NCBI GenBank assembly: GCA_023416895.1
Contig: JAEZGQ010000072.1
Coordinates: 1 to 51,207, forward strand
Direction: 5' to 3'
Length of the DNA stretch: 51,207 bases
Source: Bacillota bacterium
GTDB lineage: Bacteria > Bacillota > Clostridia > Christensenellales > CAG-138
Of the stretch, positions 32,165-39,221 are shown one piece after another (position 1 is the first letter of the stretch; each line of letters opens with the position of its first letter). Below the pieces are notes generated by a model. The model ran no database searches. It saw nothing but the letters and a program-made list of their open reading frames with translations, and had not been told where the DNA came from. Made by a program: the position numbers and the translations under genes.

Positions 32165-32434
32165 TTATTCGCCGTCGGGCGAATTGTGCCTGGCATAAAA
32201 GCGCACAAGCTCCTCAAGAAGCTCGTCCCGCTCGAGCATACGAATGCGGTAACGGGCGTTGTTATGGCTTGTGATGTAGGTCGGGTCGCCGCTGATGAGG
32301 TAGCCGACGATTTGGTTTACCGGATCGTAACCCTTTTCCTTCATCGCGGAGTACACGCTCATGAGCACCTCGTTGGCGGTGCTTTTGTCCTTGGGGATAG
32401 AAAACTGCATGGTTTCGTTGGTATTATCCGGCAT
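32165..32434 (-). CDS. ireB: IreB family regulatory phosphoprotein (UPF0297, YrzL-like)
   Basis: An 89-residue protein. QFSIPKDKSTANEVLMSVYSAMKEKGYDPVNQIVGYLISGDPTYITSHNNAR in pieces over residues 10-61 is a near-textbook IreB. In Enterococcus it is phosphorylated by the PASTA kinase IreK on two threonines and controls cephalosporin resistance; here the T at about 19 in KSTANE and T near 8 are candidates. No PASTA kinase is in the window. alaS, the usual upstream gene, is absent. Confidence 0.95.
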   Translation of the reverse strand: MPDNTNETMQFSIPKDKSTANEVLMSVYSAMKEKGYDPVNQIVGYLISGDPTYITSHNNARYRIRMLERDELLEELVRFYARHNSPDGE

Positions 32435-32466
32435 GGCGCTACTCCTTTCCGCGCGTCTTTTGGTAT

Positions 32467-32472
32467 ATTATA
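32467..32472 (-). promoter_or_regulatory. Minus-10 element upstream of ireB
   Basis: A perfect TATAAT at 32472-32467 (minus strand), 33 nt before the ireB ATG. No good -35 is visible at 16-18 nt, so confidence is limited. Confidence 0.45.
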
Positions 32473-32600
32473 CATGATTGCGCGCGCTTTTCATAGCGGA
32501 AACAAAAATTTAACAACCTTACGCCAAACGTTTCAAAAAAGCACAATGTACGGTGAGTCAGCACCGAAAAGCTTCCTTGATGAAAGCGCCTGTTTAAGTA

Positions 32601-32625
32601 AAAATGCCGCGTATGGCGGCATTTT
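32601..32625 (-). terminator. Terminator of the 52-residue peptide gene
   Basis: Ten-bp stem AAAATGCCGC / complement with a 5-nt loop, followed by a T stretch on the minus strand, 23 nt past the stop codon of the small gene at 32649. Confidence 0.8.
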
Positions 32626-32648
32626 CAACATAATAGACCGACGGGCGT

Positions 32649-32807
32649 TCAGTTGAGCACCCGCATCATCGCGCGCCGCGTAAATTTTGCCGCGCGGCGG
32701 GAGTCGCGCAACATCCTGCGCGAAACATCCGGATACATGGAAAGAATTGCGGCCGAAGCAAGCGTGATGCCCGCCGCCATGCCGATGACGATAGATACGG
32801 CTTTCAT
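32649..32807 (-). CDS. Unannotated 52-residue membrane peptide
   Basis: An open frame of 53 codons with AAAGGAG 8 nt before its ATG and its own terminator. The peptide starts MKAVSIVIGMAAGITLASAA (residues 1-20), a hydrophobic glycine/alanine helix of about 22 residues, then an arginine-rich tail (RRMLRDSRRAAKFTRRAMMR) likely in the cytoplasm. Codon use matches its neighbours. Similar short one-helix proteins with basic tails are common in Clostridia; I do not recognise a named family. It lies between iscU and ireB; nothing else is visible in 32435-32648 or 32808-32912. Confidence 0.7.
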   Translation of the reverse strand: MKAVSIVIGMAAGITLASAAILSMYPDVSRRMLRDSRRAAKFTRRAMMRVLN

Positions 32808-32912
32808 AAACAAAATCTCCTTTCAGACAGGCGTTTGTAGCTTAGTTTGTCCGAAAGAAGATATGTTATTGCTGTCATATGCTAGGCAAGTTTCCTTGCG
32901 TTTCCAGCTCGC

Positions 32913-33302
32913 TTACGCGTTTTTTTCGCCTTCTGCCTTACGCTTATGATAATCGTCGATGGCAGCCTTGATGGCCTCCTCGGCGAGCACGGAGCAGTGG
33001 ATTTTTACGGGCGGCAGCCCTTCAAGCGCCTCCACCACGGCGGTATTGGTAAGCTTCAGTGCCTCGTCCACGCTTTTGCCCTTGATAAGCTCCGTCGCCA
33101 TGGAGCTGGTTGCAACGGCCGCGCCGCAGCCAAACGTTTTGAAGCCCACATCCTCAATGATGCCGTCGTCGCTCACCTTGATGAACATCTGCATGATGTC
33201 GCCGCACTTGGCGTTGCCCACAAGACCTACGCCGTTTGCGTCCTTGAGTTCACCCACGTTGCGGGGATGCTCGAAATGGTCAAGAACTTTTTCGGTATAC
33301 AT
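32913..33302 (-). CDS. iscU: Fe-S cluster scaffold IscU/NifU-like
   Basis: A 129-residue scaffold. The three ligand cysteines are in NAKCGDIM (C33-34 region), TFGCGAAVATSS and PVKIHCSVLAEEA; the Asp after the first Cys is present. Initial HFEHPRNVGE is also typical. It follows iscS by 12 nt. This is the IscU/NifU N-terminal type rather than SufU, since the SufU zinc insertion is lacking. Confidence 0.96.
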   Translation of the reverse strand: MYTEKVLDHFEHPRNVGELKDANGVGLVGNAKCGDIMQMFIKVSDDGIIEDVGFKTFGCGAAVATSSMATELIKGKSVDEALKLTNTAVVEALEGLPPVKIHCSVLAEEAIKAAIDDYHKRKAEGEKNA

Positions 33303-33314
33303 AACGGTTCCTCC

Positions 33315-34478
33315 TTAATTTGCATGGTAGAGCGGGGACATCAGGCGCAGCCTTTCAACGACCTTCGGAAGCGTTTCAAGGACGTAGTCGATTTCCTCCT
33401 CGGTGGTTTCATCGCCCAAGGAAAGGCGCAGCGAGCCGTGCGCGATTTCGTGCGGCATGCCCATGGCAAGAAGCACATGGGAAGGGTCAAGTGAACCTGA
33501 AGTGCAGGCGCTTCCGCTCGATGCGGCGATTCCGTTAAGGTCGAGAAGCAGCAGTATGGACTCGCCCTCGATGTAGCGGATGCTGAAATTGACGTTGTTG
33601 GGCAGGCGTTCCTCGGGGTGGCCATTGAGCTTTACCTCGGGAATGCGCGCGGGTATGCCCGTCAGGAGCTTGTTGCGCAGGTATTTCATGCGCGCGGCGG
33701 TATTTTCCATGTTCGTTGTGGCAAGCTCGATGGCCTCACCGAGGCCCACGATGCCCGGCGTGTTCTCGGTGCCGGCGCGGCGGTTTTTCTCCTGCGCACC
33801 GCCAACGAGAAGCGCGGGAACTTTCACGCCCTTTCTCACATACAGCGCACCTACACCCTTTGGGCCATGGAATTTGTGCGCCGATATGGAAAGAAAGTCG
33901 ATGTTCATCTTTTGCACATCCACAGGAACATGCGCTACAGCCTGCACCGCGTCAGTATGGAACAGCACGCCCTTTTCACGGCAGACCTTTCCAATTTCCT
34001 CGATGGGCATAATGGTACCGATCTCGTTGTTGGCAAACATCACGCTCACAAGAATGGTTTGCTCGGTAATGGCATCCGCCACCTGCTGTGCGGTAACGCG
34101 GCCATATTCATCCACCGGCAAATAGGTTACGCGTGCGGCACCGTTTTTTTCAAGCTGTTCGCAGGCGTAAAGCACCGCATGGTGCTCCACCGCCGTGGTA
34201 ATGATATGGTTGCCTTTGTTTTTATAACGCTGCACGACGCCGAACAATACCGTATTGTCGCTTTCCGTGCCGCCGGCGGTAAAAACAATTTCCTCGGGCT
34301 TGGCGTTGATCGCCTTTGCGACCTGTTCTCTCGCACGGTCTACGCCTTTTTTCGCGTCGCGCCCGAAGGAATGAAGGCTTGATGGGTTTCCGTAGAACTC
34401 CGTCATATACGGCATCATCTTTTCAAGCACTTTAGGGGAAAGCGCAGTGGTCGCCGCGTTGTCAAGATAAACTCTCAT
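33315..34478 (-). CDS. iscS: Cysteine desulfurase (IscS/NifS)
   Basis: A 387-residue PLP enzyme supplying sulfur to IscU. VYLDNAATTALSPKVLE at the N-terminus, TAGGTESDN, the PLP-lysine block SISAHKFHGPKGVGALYVR in parts (about 198-215), and the mobile cysteine loop SSGSACTSGSLDPSHVL (about 322-338) are intact. Start ATG 34478 fits the GGCGG upstream; GTG at 34487 is an alternative. Overlaps iscR by 17 nt. Confidence 0.97.
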   Translation of the reverse strand: MRVYLDNAATTALSPKVLEKMMPYMTEFYGNPSSLHSFGRDAKKGVDRAREQVAKAINAKPEEIVFTAGGTESDNTVLFGVVQRYKNKGNHIITTAVEHHAVLYACEQLEKNGAARVTYLPVDEYGRVTAQQVADAITEQTILVSVMFANNEIGTIMPIEEIGKVCREKGVLFHTDAVQAVAHVPVDVQKMNIDFLSISAHKFHGPKGVGALYVRKGVKVPALLVGGAQEKNRRAGTENTPGIVGLGEAIELATTNMENTAARMKYLRNKLLTGIPARIPEVKLNGHPEERLPNNVNFSIRYIEGESILLLLDLNGIAASSGSACTSGSLDPSHVLLAMGMPHEIAHGSLRLSLGDETTEEEIDYVLETLPKVVERLRLMSPLYHAN

Positions 34479-34911
34479 TGTTTTCACACCGCCTCATTTG
34501 CATTTTATAATCGTCCGCCATATCCTTGAGCGTGGTTGAGGACAGAACATCGTTGATCTTCGATTGAAGCTTGAGCCAAAGCGGCCTTGCCGAACAGCTG
34601 CACGCGTTGCCGCAGCTAACCTTTTCAACGCCAACACAGCTTATGAGATCGGTAGAACCTTCGAGCGCCCTTAAAATTTCGCCCACCTGAATTTGCTCGG
34701 GCGCGCGTGAAAGCGTGTACCCGCCTGCCGCGCCGCGCGCGGACAAAACGAGACCCGCTTTTTTTAGCGAGGCGACAAGCTGTTCGAGGTACGCTTCGCT
34801 GATGCCCTGCTGCGCGGCCAAAGACGCCGTGCTAACATTGCCGTTTCCGTATTCCACCGCCAAGTCGACCATGGCCTTAATGCCGTAACGCCCGCGGGTA
34901 GAAAGCTTCAC
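34462..34911 (-). CDS. iscR: Rrf2-family Fe-S regulator IscR
   Basis: A 149-residue Rrf2 repressor. Winged helix: LSTRGRYGIKAMVDLA, LAAQQGISEAYLEQLVASLKKAGLV in parts, SARGAAGGYTLSR. Putative cluster ligands lie in a four-cysteine segment (ISCVGVEKVSCGNACSCS) around residues 100-117, so it likely senses a 2Fe-2S cluster. The start is GTG at 34911 with GGAGGTG 7 nt upstream, giving the family N-terminus MKLSTRGRYG; the frame open to 34977 is leader. It likely autoregulates iscRSU. Confidence 0.94.
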   Translation of the reverse strand: MKLSTRGRYGIKAMVDLAVEYGNGNVSTASLAAQQGISEAYLEQLVASLKKAGLVLSARGAAGGYTLSRAPEQIQVGEILRALEGSTDLISCVGVEKVSCGNACSCSARPLWLKLQSKINDVLSSTTLKDMADDYKMQMRRCENNESLS

Positions 34912-34961
34912 TTCAACGCACCTCCAATTCCTATCAAGCTGCTTGGATTTGATCCATTGCA

Positions 34962-34990
34962 ACTTTACCACAGTCAACAGCGCATGTCAA
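34962..34990 (-). promoter_or_regulatory. Promoter of iscRSU
   Basis: A perfect TTGACA (34990-34985) and TAAAGT (34967-34962), 17 nt apart, minus strand, about 50 nt before iscR. Probably the site of IscR control, but I do not recognise an operator palindrome with certainty. Confidence 0.75.
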
Positions 34991-35061
34991 TAATTCCAAG
35001 TGACTTGCTAGGATATATTTTGTGAATCTTTTGCGTCGTTCATGCACAGCAAAATTTAAGC

Positions 35062-35094
35062 AAAAGAGAGCCCGCGGCTTTGCGCCACAGGCTC
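35062..35094 (-). terminator. Terminator of the NYN-LOTUS gene
   Basis: Imperfect stem GAGCCTGTGGC / GCCGCGGGCTC with a small loop (35068-35094) followed by TCTTTT on the minus strand, 37 nt past the stop codon. Confidence 0.75.
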
Positions 35095-35130
35095 CTTCGG
35101 GAAAATCAAAATCGTTTAAAACGCTTCGCG

Positions 35131-35985
35131 CTATTTGAGCTTGATGTAAATAAGCTGAGAGCCGTTCTCGTTGGTGCGAACGCTCTTAATTTCAAAAAGC
35201 CCAAGCGATTTGATAAAGGGCGTAAGCTTGGGATAGCCGAAGTTTCGCACGTCAAAATCCGGGTAGCGCTTCACAAGAAGGCTGCCGATGGTACCGATGA
35301 ACATCCAATCGTCCTCGTCGGAGTTTTCCGCAACGATAAGCTTGATGGCCTCCTTGATGGTTTCAAGGTCGGTCTGCGGCTCGGAAGCATCGGGCCTTTG
35401 GAAGTCGGAAGGGCCGCAGGGCTTGAATTCCTCCACCTTCGCGGCGGGCAGCACAGCCTGCGCCGCTTTTGGCTGGCTTTTTTGTTCCTTCGGCTTTTCC
35501 TGTTGCTTGCGTTCCTCCTGCTTTTTCACGCCCCCCGCCTTGCGCTCGGCGGCGGTGAGAATGTCGAGGTATTTGAACAGGTTGCACGCAGAAATAAAGG
35601 ATTTCGGGGTTTTCTTTTCCCCCATACCCACAACCATCATGCCGGATTCGCGAAGCCTTGCGGCGAGGCGCGTAAAGTCGCTGTCGGACGATACGATGCA
35701 GAACCCGTCCACTTGACCGGAATAGAGTATGTCCATCGCGTCGATGATCATCGCCGAGTCGGTGGAGTTTTTGCCGGTGGTGTAGTTGTACTGCTGAATG
35801 GGCAAAATGGAGTTGTCCAAAAGCACGTTTTTCCACGACACGAGTGTAGGCTTTGTCCAATCCCCATAAATGCGCTTATAGGTGGCAATGCCATCCTTCG
35901 AGATTTCGTCGAGAATCACCTTAATGTATTTATCGGACACGTTATCCGCATCCACAAGCACCGCGAATTTCTTTTCGCTTGCCAT
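35131..35985 (-). CDS. NYN-domain (LabA/DUF88-like) putative RNase with C-terminal LOTUS/OST-HTH domain
   Basis: A 284-residue protein. Residues 4-150 form a PIN-like NYN nuclease domain with the acidic residues in LVDADNVSDKY, NSTDSAMIIDAMD and IVSSDSDFTRLAARLRESG. A lysine/glutamine-rich linker (about 155-190) leads to a LOTUS/OST-HTH domain (about 205-284; WMFIGTIGSLLVKRYPDFDVRNFGY in parts), which binds RNA in eukaryotic and bacterial proteins. A sequence-guided endoribonuclease is the best guess; target unknown. Start ATG 35985 with GGGGGG upstream. It is monocistronic with its own promoter and terminator. Ends TAG. Confidence 0.9.
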   Translation of the reverse strand: MASEKKFAVLVDADNVSDKYIKVILDEISKDGIATYKRIYGDWTKPTLVSWKNVLLDNSILPIQQYNYTTGKNSTDSAMIIDAMDILYSGQVDGFCIVSSDSDFTRLAARLRESGMMVVGMGEKKTPKSFISACNLFKYLDILTAAERKAGGVKKQEERKQQEKPKEQKSQPKAAQAVLPAAKVEEFKPCGPSDFQRPDASEPQTDLETIKEAIKLIVAENSDEDDWMFIGTIGSLLVKRYPDFDVRNFGYPKLTPFIKSLGLFEIKSVRTNENGSQLIYIKLK

Positions 35986-36030
35986 AATACCCCCCTTTGG
36001 CGGCCGTGCCGCAAACATTTACTGAATTTA

Positions 36031-36058
36031 AGTATAACATATTTCTATCACTTGCAAA
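36031..36058 (-). promoter_or_regulatory. Candidate promoter of the NYN-LOTUS gene
   Basis: TTTGCA (36058-36053) and TATACT (36036-36031), 16 nt apart on the minus strand, 45 nt before the start codon. Confidence 0.5.
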
Positions 36059-36067
36059 CCCCCGCGC

Positions 36068-36190
36068 TCAGGAACGCTTTTCAACGAGCGCACGCACGTC
36101 CTCAAAAAGCTCGAGCCCGATCTCGAGCGACGGCGCTTCCCATTCCGCACGCGTCGGCGAACCGTGGCAAGCCGATGCGCGTTGCTTAAA
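36068..36190 (-). pseudogene. 40-codon coding-like remnant in frame after the pyrophosphorylase TAG stop
   Basis: Directly after the TAG that ends the UDP-sugar pyrophosphorylase, the same frame stays open for 40 codons to a TGA. The product has a protein-like composition with an ordered acidic end (SLEIGLELFEDVRALVEKR) and neighbour-like codon use. The pyrophosphorylase is already full length, so this is either the tail of a decayed gene or a read-through extension. I do not recognise the sequence. Confidence 0.4.
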
Positions 36191-37417
36191 CTATAGCTCC
36201 CCCATTTTTCTCAAAAGCATTGCCCGTGCCGTTTCCAGCGAATCCACACCGGTTCTGTTTTTGATGGGCGCGAATTCCTCTTCGCGGTTGATTTCATACG
36301 GCAAGCATGTTTCCATGTACTCGATCATGTCGAGGATCAGCGTTTCAAATTTGTAGGCGTTCGGTTGATCGGGTTTTACAAAAGCACCGTGCTCGTCCAT
36401 ATACGGAACCTTCTTTTGGGCCACATGAACGGGGAGTGGCATGTGAAGCGTAGCTTCCAGCCGTGCAACGGAGAAAAGATAGTTCAGCGTTACGCCGTAA
36501 TCATAAATGGGCTTCCCTTCGTCATCAACAGCTGTTTTCATTTCCTCGGAGAGCTCGTAATATTCAACAACGGAGGGTTTTCCGTTACGCAGACATATCG
36601 CGCCCACCTTTTCGTCGGGCGAGCACTTTTTCACCACCTTCGCCCCGCATGCGTAGCCGGACGCAATGGTAGCCCCGATAAAAACAGGATCGTAAGTTTT
36701 TTGAAGTACGTTATCTACGGAAACGACGTTCAGCCATTTCATTTTACCGTCTCTTACAAATTGCGCGCTGTCCGAAGCCATCAGGGATTCGTACCACCCA
36801 CCGTTTCCCGAAGGTGCCATGCATGGCTGCCACGGGCTTTTCATGAGGATTTTCCCCTTTTTATCAACTGCGGGGTTCATGTCCTGCGGGTAAAAATGCA
36901 AGTACCGCGCATTGAAGCCAAAATTGTTATACAGGGAAAAGAACCGCACCACTTCATCATGGCTGCTCTCATTGGTCATGATGAACAAGTGGAGCAATGC
37001 GCCGCACTCCTCCATCCTTTTTCTGGCGTTTTCCGCATGGATTTGAAAAATGGGTATGTTCCTTTTTATGCCTATGTCAAACATACCCTTGGGTTTGTCA
37101 GAACCAAGCCGCGTTCCTTGTCCGCCCGCGAGAATCACCGCGCCGACTTCGCCGTTTTGGAGTGAATTCAGGCCAAGCTCGTAAAAGTGTGTTTTTCTAC
37201 GCTCGATTTCCCGCAGCGATAAAACCTTCATCGGGGCTATCAAATCGACTGCGTTTTTCTTCCCGACTGCAAAAAACGCCTTTTGCAGCTTTGCGAAGTC
37301 AATACGGCGAATCGTATTGAGCATCTCGGCCTTTTGGTTTTCGTTAAGCGCTTCAAAATACCGAAGCAAATGCGCTTGGCCGTGCTTCTCCAAAAGCTCC
37401 CTTGCCGTTTCTTCCAT
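36191..37417 (-). CDS. Eukaryotic-type UDP-sugar pyrophosphorylase (UDPGP type 1 / UAP-like)
   Basis: A 408-residue protein of the UDPGP type 1 family, which joins UTP to a sugar 1-phosphate (GlcNAc-1-P or Glc-1-P). The nucleotide loop VILAGGQGTRLGSDKPKGMF (about 93-112, in parts) has the eukaryotic spacing rather than the GlmU/GalU form. Further UAP-type blocks: FIMTNESSHDEVVRFF, the substrate segment MAPSGNGGWYESL, NVVSVDNVLQK, and KVVKKCSPDEKVG, then EFAPIKNRTGVDSLETAR at the end. The substrate cannot be decided. It lies after glyA behind a terminator, with AAGGGG before its ATG. Ends TAG. Confidence 0.88.
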   Translation of the reverse strand: MEETARELLEKHGQAHLLRYFEALNENQKAEMLNTIRRIDFAKLQKAFFAVGKKNAVDLIAPMKVLSLREIERRKTHFYELGLNSLQNGEVGAVILAGGQGTRLGSDKPKGMFDIGIKRNIPIFQIHAENARKRMEECGALLHLFIMTNESSHDEVVRFFSLYNNFGFNARYLHFYPQDMNPAVDKKGKILMKSPWQPCMAPSGNGGWYESLMASDSAQFVRDGKMKWLNVVSVDNVLQKTYDPVFIGATIASGYACGAKVVKKCSPDEKVGAICLRNGKPSVVEYYELSEEMKTAVDDEGKPIYDYGVTLNYLFSVARLEATLHMPLPVHVAQKKVPYMDEHGAFVKPDQPNAYKFETLILDMIEYMETCLPYEINREEEFAPIKNRTGVDSLETARAMLLRKMGEL

Positions 37418-37449
37418 AGGCGATGCCCCTTGCTTTCAACTCTTTACAC

Positions 37450-37481
37450 AAGAACCGGCGGTTAGTCAGCCGCCGGTTCTT
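37450..37481 (-). terminator. Terminator of glyA
   Basis: Thirteen-bp stem AAGAACCGGCGG / complement with a short loop, 23 nt past the glyA stop. The minus strand continues TTCTTGTGT (weak T-run); the plus strand continues TTGATTTT. Confidence 0.7.
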
Positions 37482-37503
37482 GATTTTGAAATGCTATTTG
37501 CTT

Positions 37504-38742
37504 TTACTCGTACAGCGGGAATTTTTTGGTCATCTCGATGACCTGCTCCTTCACCGCAGGCACGGCTTGTTCGCCGCGCTCGATGATATCATTCAAAAGG
37601 CCACCGATCGTCTGCATTTCCGCTTCCTTCAGGCCGCGCGTTGTGACCGCGGGCGTGCCGATGCGGATGCCGCTCGTAACAAAGGGGCTTCTGGTTTCAA
37701 AGGGGATGGTGTTTTTGTTGACGGTGATGTTCGCCTGATCGAGCATGGCCTCCACTTCCTTGCCGGTGCGGCCGGAGGCGGTAAGATCAACAAGCATGAG
37801 GTGGTTGTCGGTGCCGCCCGAAACGAGGCGCACGCCGCTTTGCACAAGCGACTTCGAAAGCGCCTGCGCATTTTGAACAACCTGATGCTGGTAGGCTTTG
37901 AATTCAGGCCGCATGGCCTCATCAAAACATATGGCCTTAGCGGCGATGATGTGCATGAGCGGGCCGCCCTGCGTGCCGGGGAAAATGCCCTTGTCGATCG
38001 CCTTAGCAAGCTCCTCGCGGCACAGGATAAGGCCGCCGCGCGGGCCGCGCAGGGTTTTGTGTGTGGTGGAGGTAACAACGTCCGCATACGGCACGGGGTT
38101 CATGTGCTCGCCTGCTGCGACGAGGCCCGCGATGTGCGCCATGTCTACCATCAGGTACGCGCCCACCTCTTTGGCGATTTCCGACATGCGCCGAAAATCG
38201 ATGGCGCGGGGATAGGCGCTTGCGCCGGCGACGATCATTTTCGGCTTGTTTTCAAGTGCGAGCTCGCGCAGCTTATCATAATCGATCTGCTCGTCCTTCT
38301 CGCTCACGCCATAAGGGATAATTTTAAAATACTTGCCGGACATGTTCACGGGGCTTCCGTGGGTGAGATGCCCGCCATGGGAAAGGTTCATACCAAGAAC
38401 GGTATCGCCGTACTCAAGGAGCGAAAAATACACAGCGAGGTTGGCCTGCGCGCCCGAATGGGGCTGTACATTGGCATGCTCCGCACCGAACAGGCGCTTT
38501 GCGCGCTCGCGGGCGAGGTCTTCCACGACGTCTACACACTCGCAGCCGCCGTAGTAACGTTTGCCGGGATAGCCTTCGGCATATTTGTTGGTAAGATGGC
38601 TCCCCATGGCGGCCATGACTGCCTCCGACACGAAGTTTTCGGAAGCGATAAGCTCCAGATGGTCGCGCTGGCGGGAAAGCTCCTTTTCCATGGCAGAAGC
38701 AACTTCCGGATCAACTTTGCGGATAAGATCGAACTGAATCAT
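37504..38742 (-). CDS. glyA: Serine hydroxymethyltransferase
   Basis: GlyA (412 residues) converts serine and tetrahydrofolate to glycine and 5,10-methylene-THF. LIASENFVSEAVMAAMGSHLTNKYAEGYPGKRYYGG in pieces (about 30-65), VQPHSGAQANLAV, the PLP-lysine block DVVTSTTHKTLRGPRGGLI in parts (about 220-238) are conserved. Start ATG 38742, GGAGG 6 nt upstream; the ORF extends 4 codons further to an ATG that overlaps the ribosome site. Its promoter overlaps the trxA terminator. Confidence 0.98.
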   Translation of the reverse strand: MIQFDLIRKVDPEVASAMEKELSRQRDHLELIASENFVSEAVMAAMGSHLTNKYAEGYPGKRYYGGCECVDVVEDLARERAKRLFGAEHANVQPHSGAQANLAVYFSLLEYGDTVLGMNLSHGGHLTHGSPVNMSGKYFKIIPYGVSEKDEQIDYDKLRELALENKPKMIVAGASAYPRAIDFRRMSEIAKEVGAYLMVDMAHIAGLVAAGEHMNPVPYADVVTSTTHKTLRGPRGGLILCREELAKAIDKGIFPGTQGGPLMHIIAAKAICFDEAMRPEFKAYQHQVVQNAQALSKSLVQSGVRLVSGGTDNHLMLVDLTASGRTGKEVEAMLDQANITVNKNTIPFETRSPFVTSGIRIGTPAVTTRGLKEAEMQTIGGLLNDIIERGEQAVPAVKEQVIEMTKKFPLYE

Positions 38743-38780
38743 GAGAACCTCCATGAGTAGAATTGCGTTGTTTCAGCTTC

Positions 38781-38809
38781 ATTATACGAAAAGGCGCGCC
38801 GGTTTTCAA
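38781..38809 (-). promoter_or_regulatory. glyA: glyA promoter embedded in the trxA terminator
   Basis: TTGAAA (38809-38804) and TATAAT (38786-38781), 17 nt apart. The -35 lies in the loop of the trxA terminator hairpin and the -10 just after its T-tract, about 40 nt before glyA. Confidence 0.75.
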
Positions 38810-38821
38810 CCGCCGCGCCTT
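38791..38821 (-). terminator. Terminator of trxA
   Basis: Stem AAGGCGCGGCGGTT / AACCGGCGCGCCTT (one imperfect pair) with loop GAAA, followed by TTTTCG on the minus strand, 22 nt past the trxA stop. Confidence 0.85.
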
Positions 38822-38842
38822 GTAAGCCTGTGATATATTCTT

Positions 38843-39166
38843 TTAGAGGTTATCGTTGAGGAATTCTGCGATAAGGTGCTTGGGGCGTGCGCCCACGAAG
38901 CGATCCGCCTCCTGCCCAGCTTTGAACAGGAACACTGCGGGGATGCTCTTCACGCCGTAGCGTGCGGCAACTTCGCCGTCTTCATCCACGTTTACCTTGC
39001 AGATTTTCACCTTGCCGTCGTACTCTTGGGCAAGCTCCTCAAGGGCGGGGCCGATCATGCGGCAGGGGCCGCACCAAGGCGCCCAGAAATCAACCAGCAC
39101 CGGAAGTTCGCTTTTCATAACCTCTGCGTCAAAGTTTGCGGTCGTCAAGTGTACCACTTCTGCCAT
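38843..39166 (-). CDS. trxA: Thioredoxin
   Basis: Thioredoxin (107 residues). The redox site WAPWCGPCRMIGP (about residues 28-40), the cis-proline loop YGVKSIPAVFLF and DFW strand are canonical. Start ATG 39166 with GGAGGG 6 nt upstream; the longer open frame to 39271 is inside aspS. Reduces cytoplasmic disulfides. Confidence 0.98.
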   Translation of the reverse strand: MAEVVHLTTANFDAEVMKSELPVLVDFWAPWCGPCRMIGPALEELAQEYDGKVKICKVNVDEDGEVAARYGVKSIPAVFLFKAGQEADRFVGARPKHLIAEFLNDNL

Positions 39167-39221
39167 GGGTATTCCCTCCGTTTCAAAATGTAATATCATG
39201 CGGCTCAAACCGCAAAGCGTT

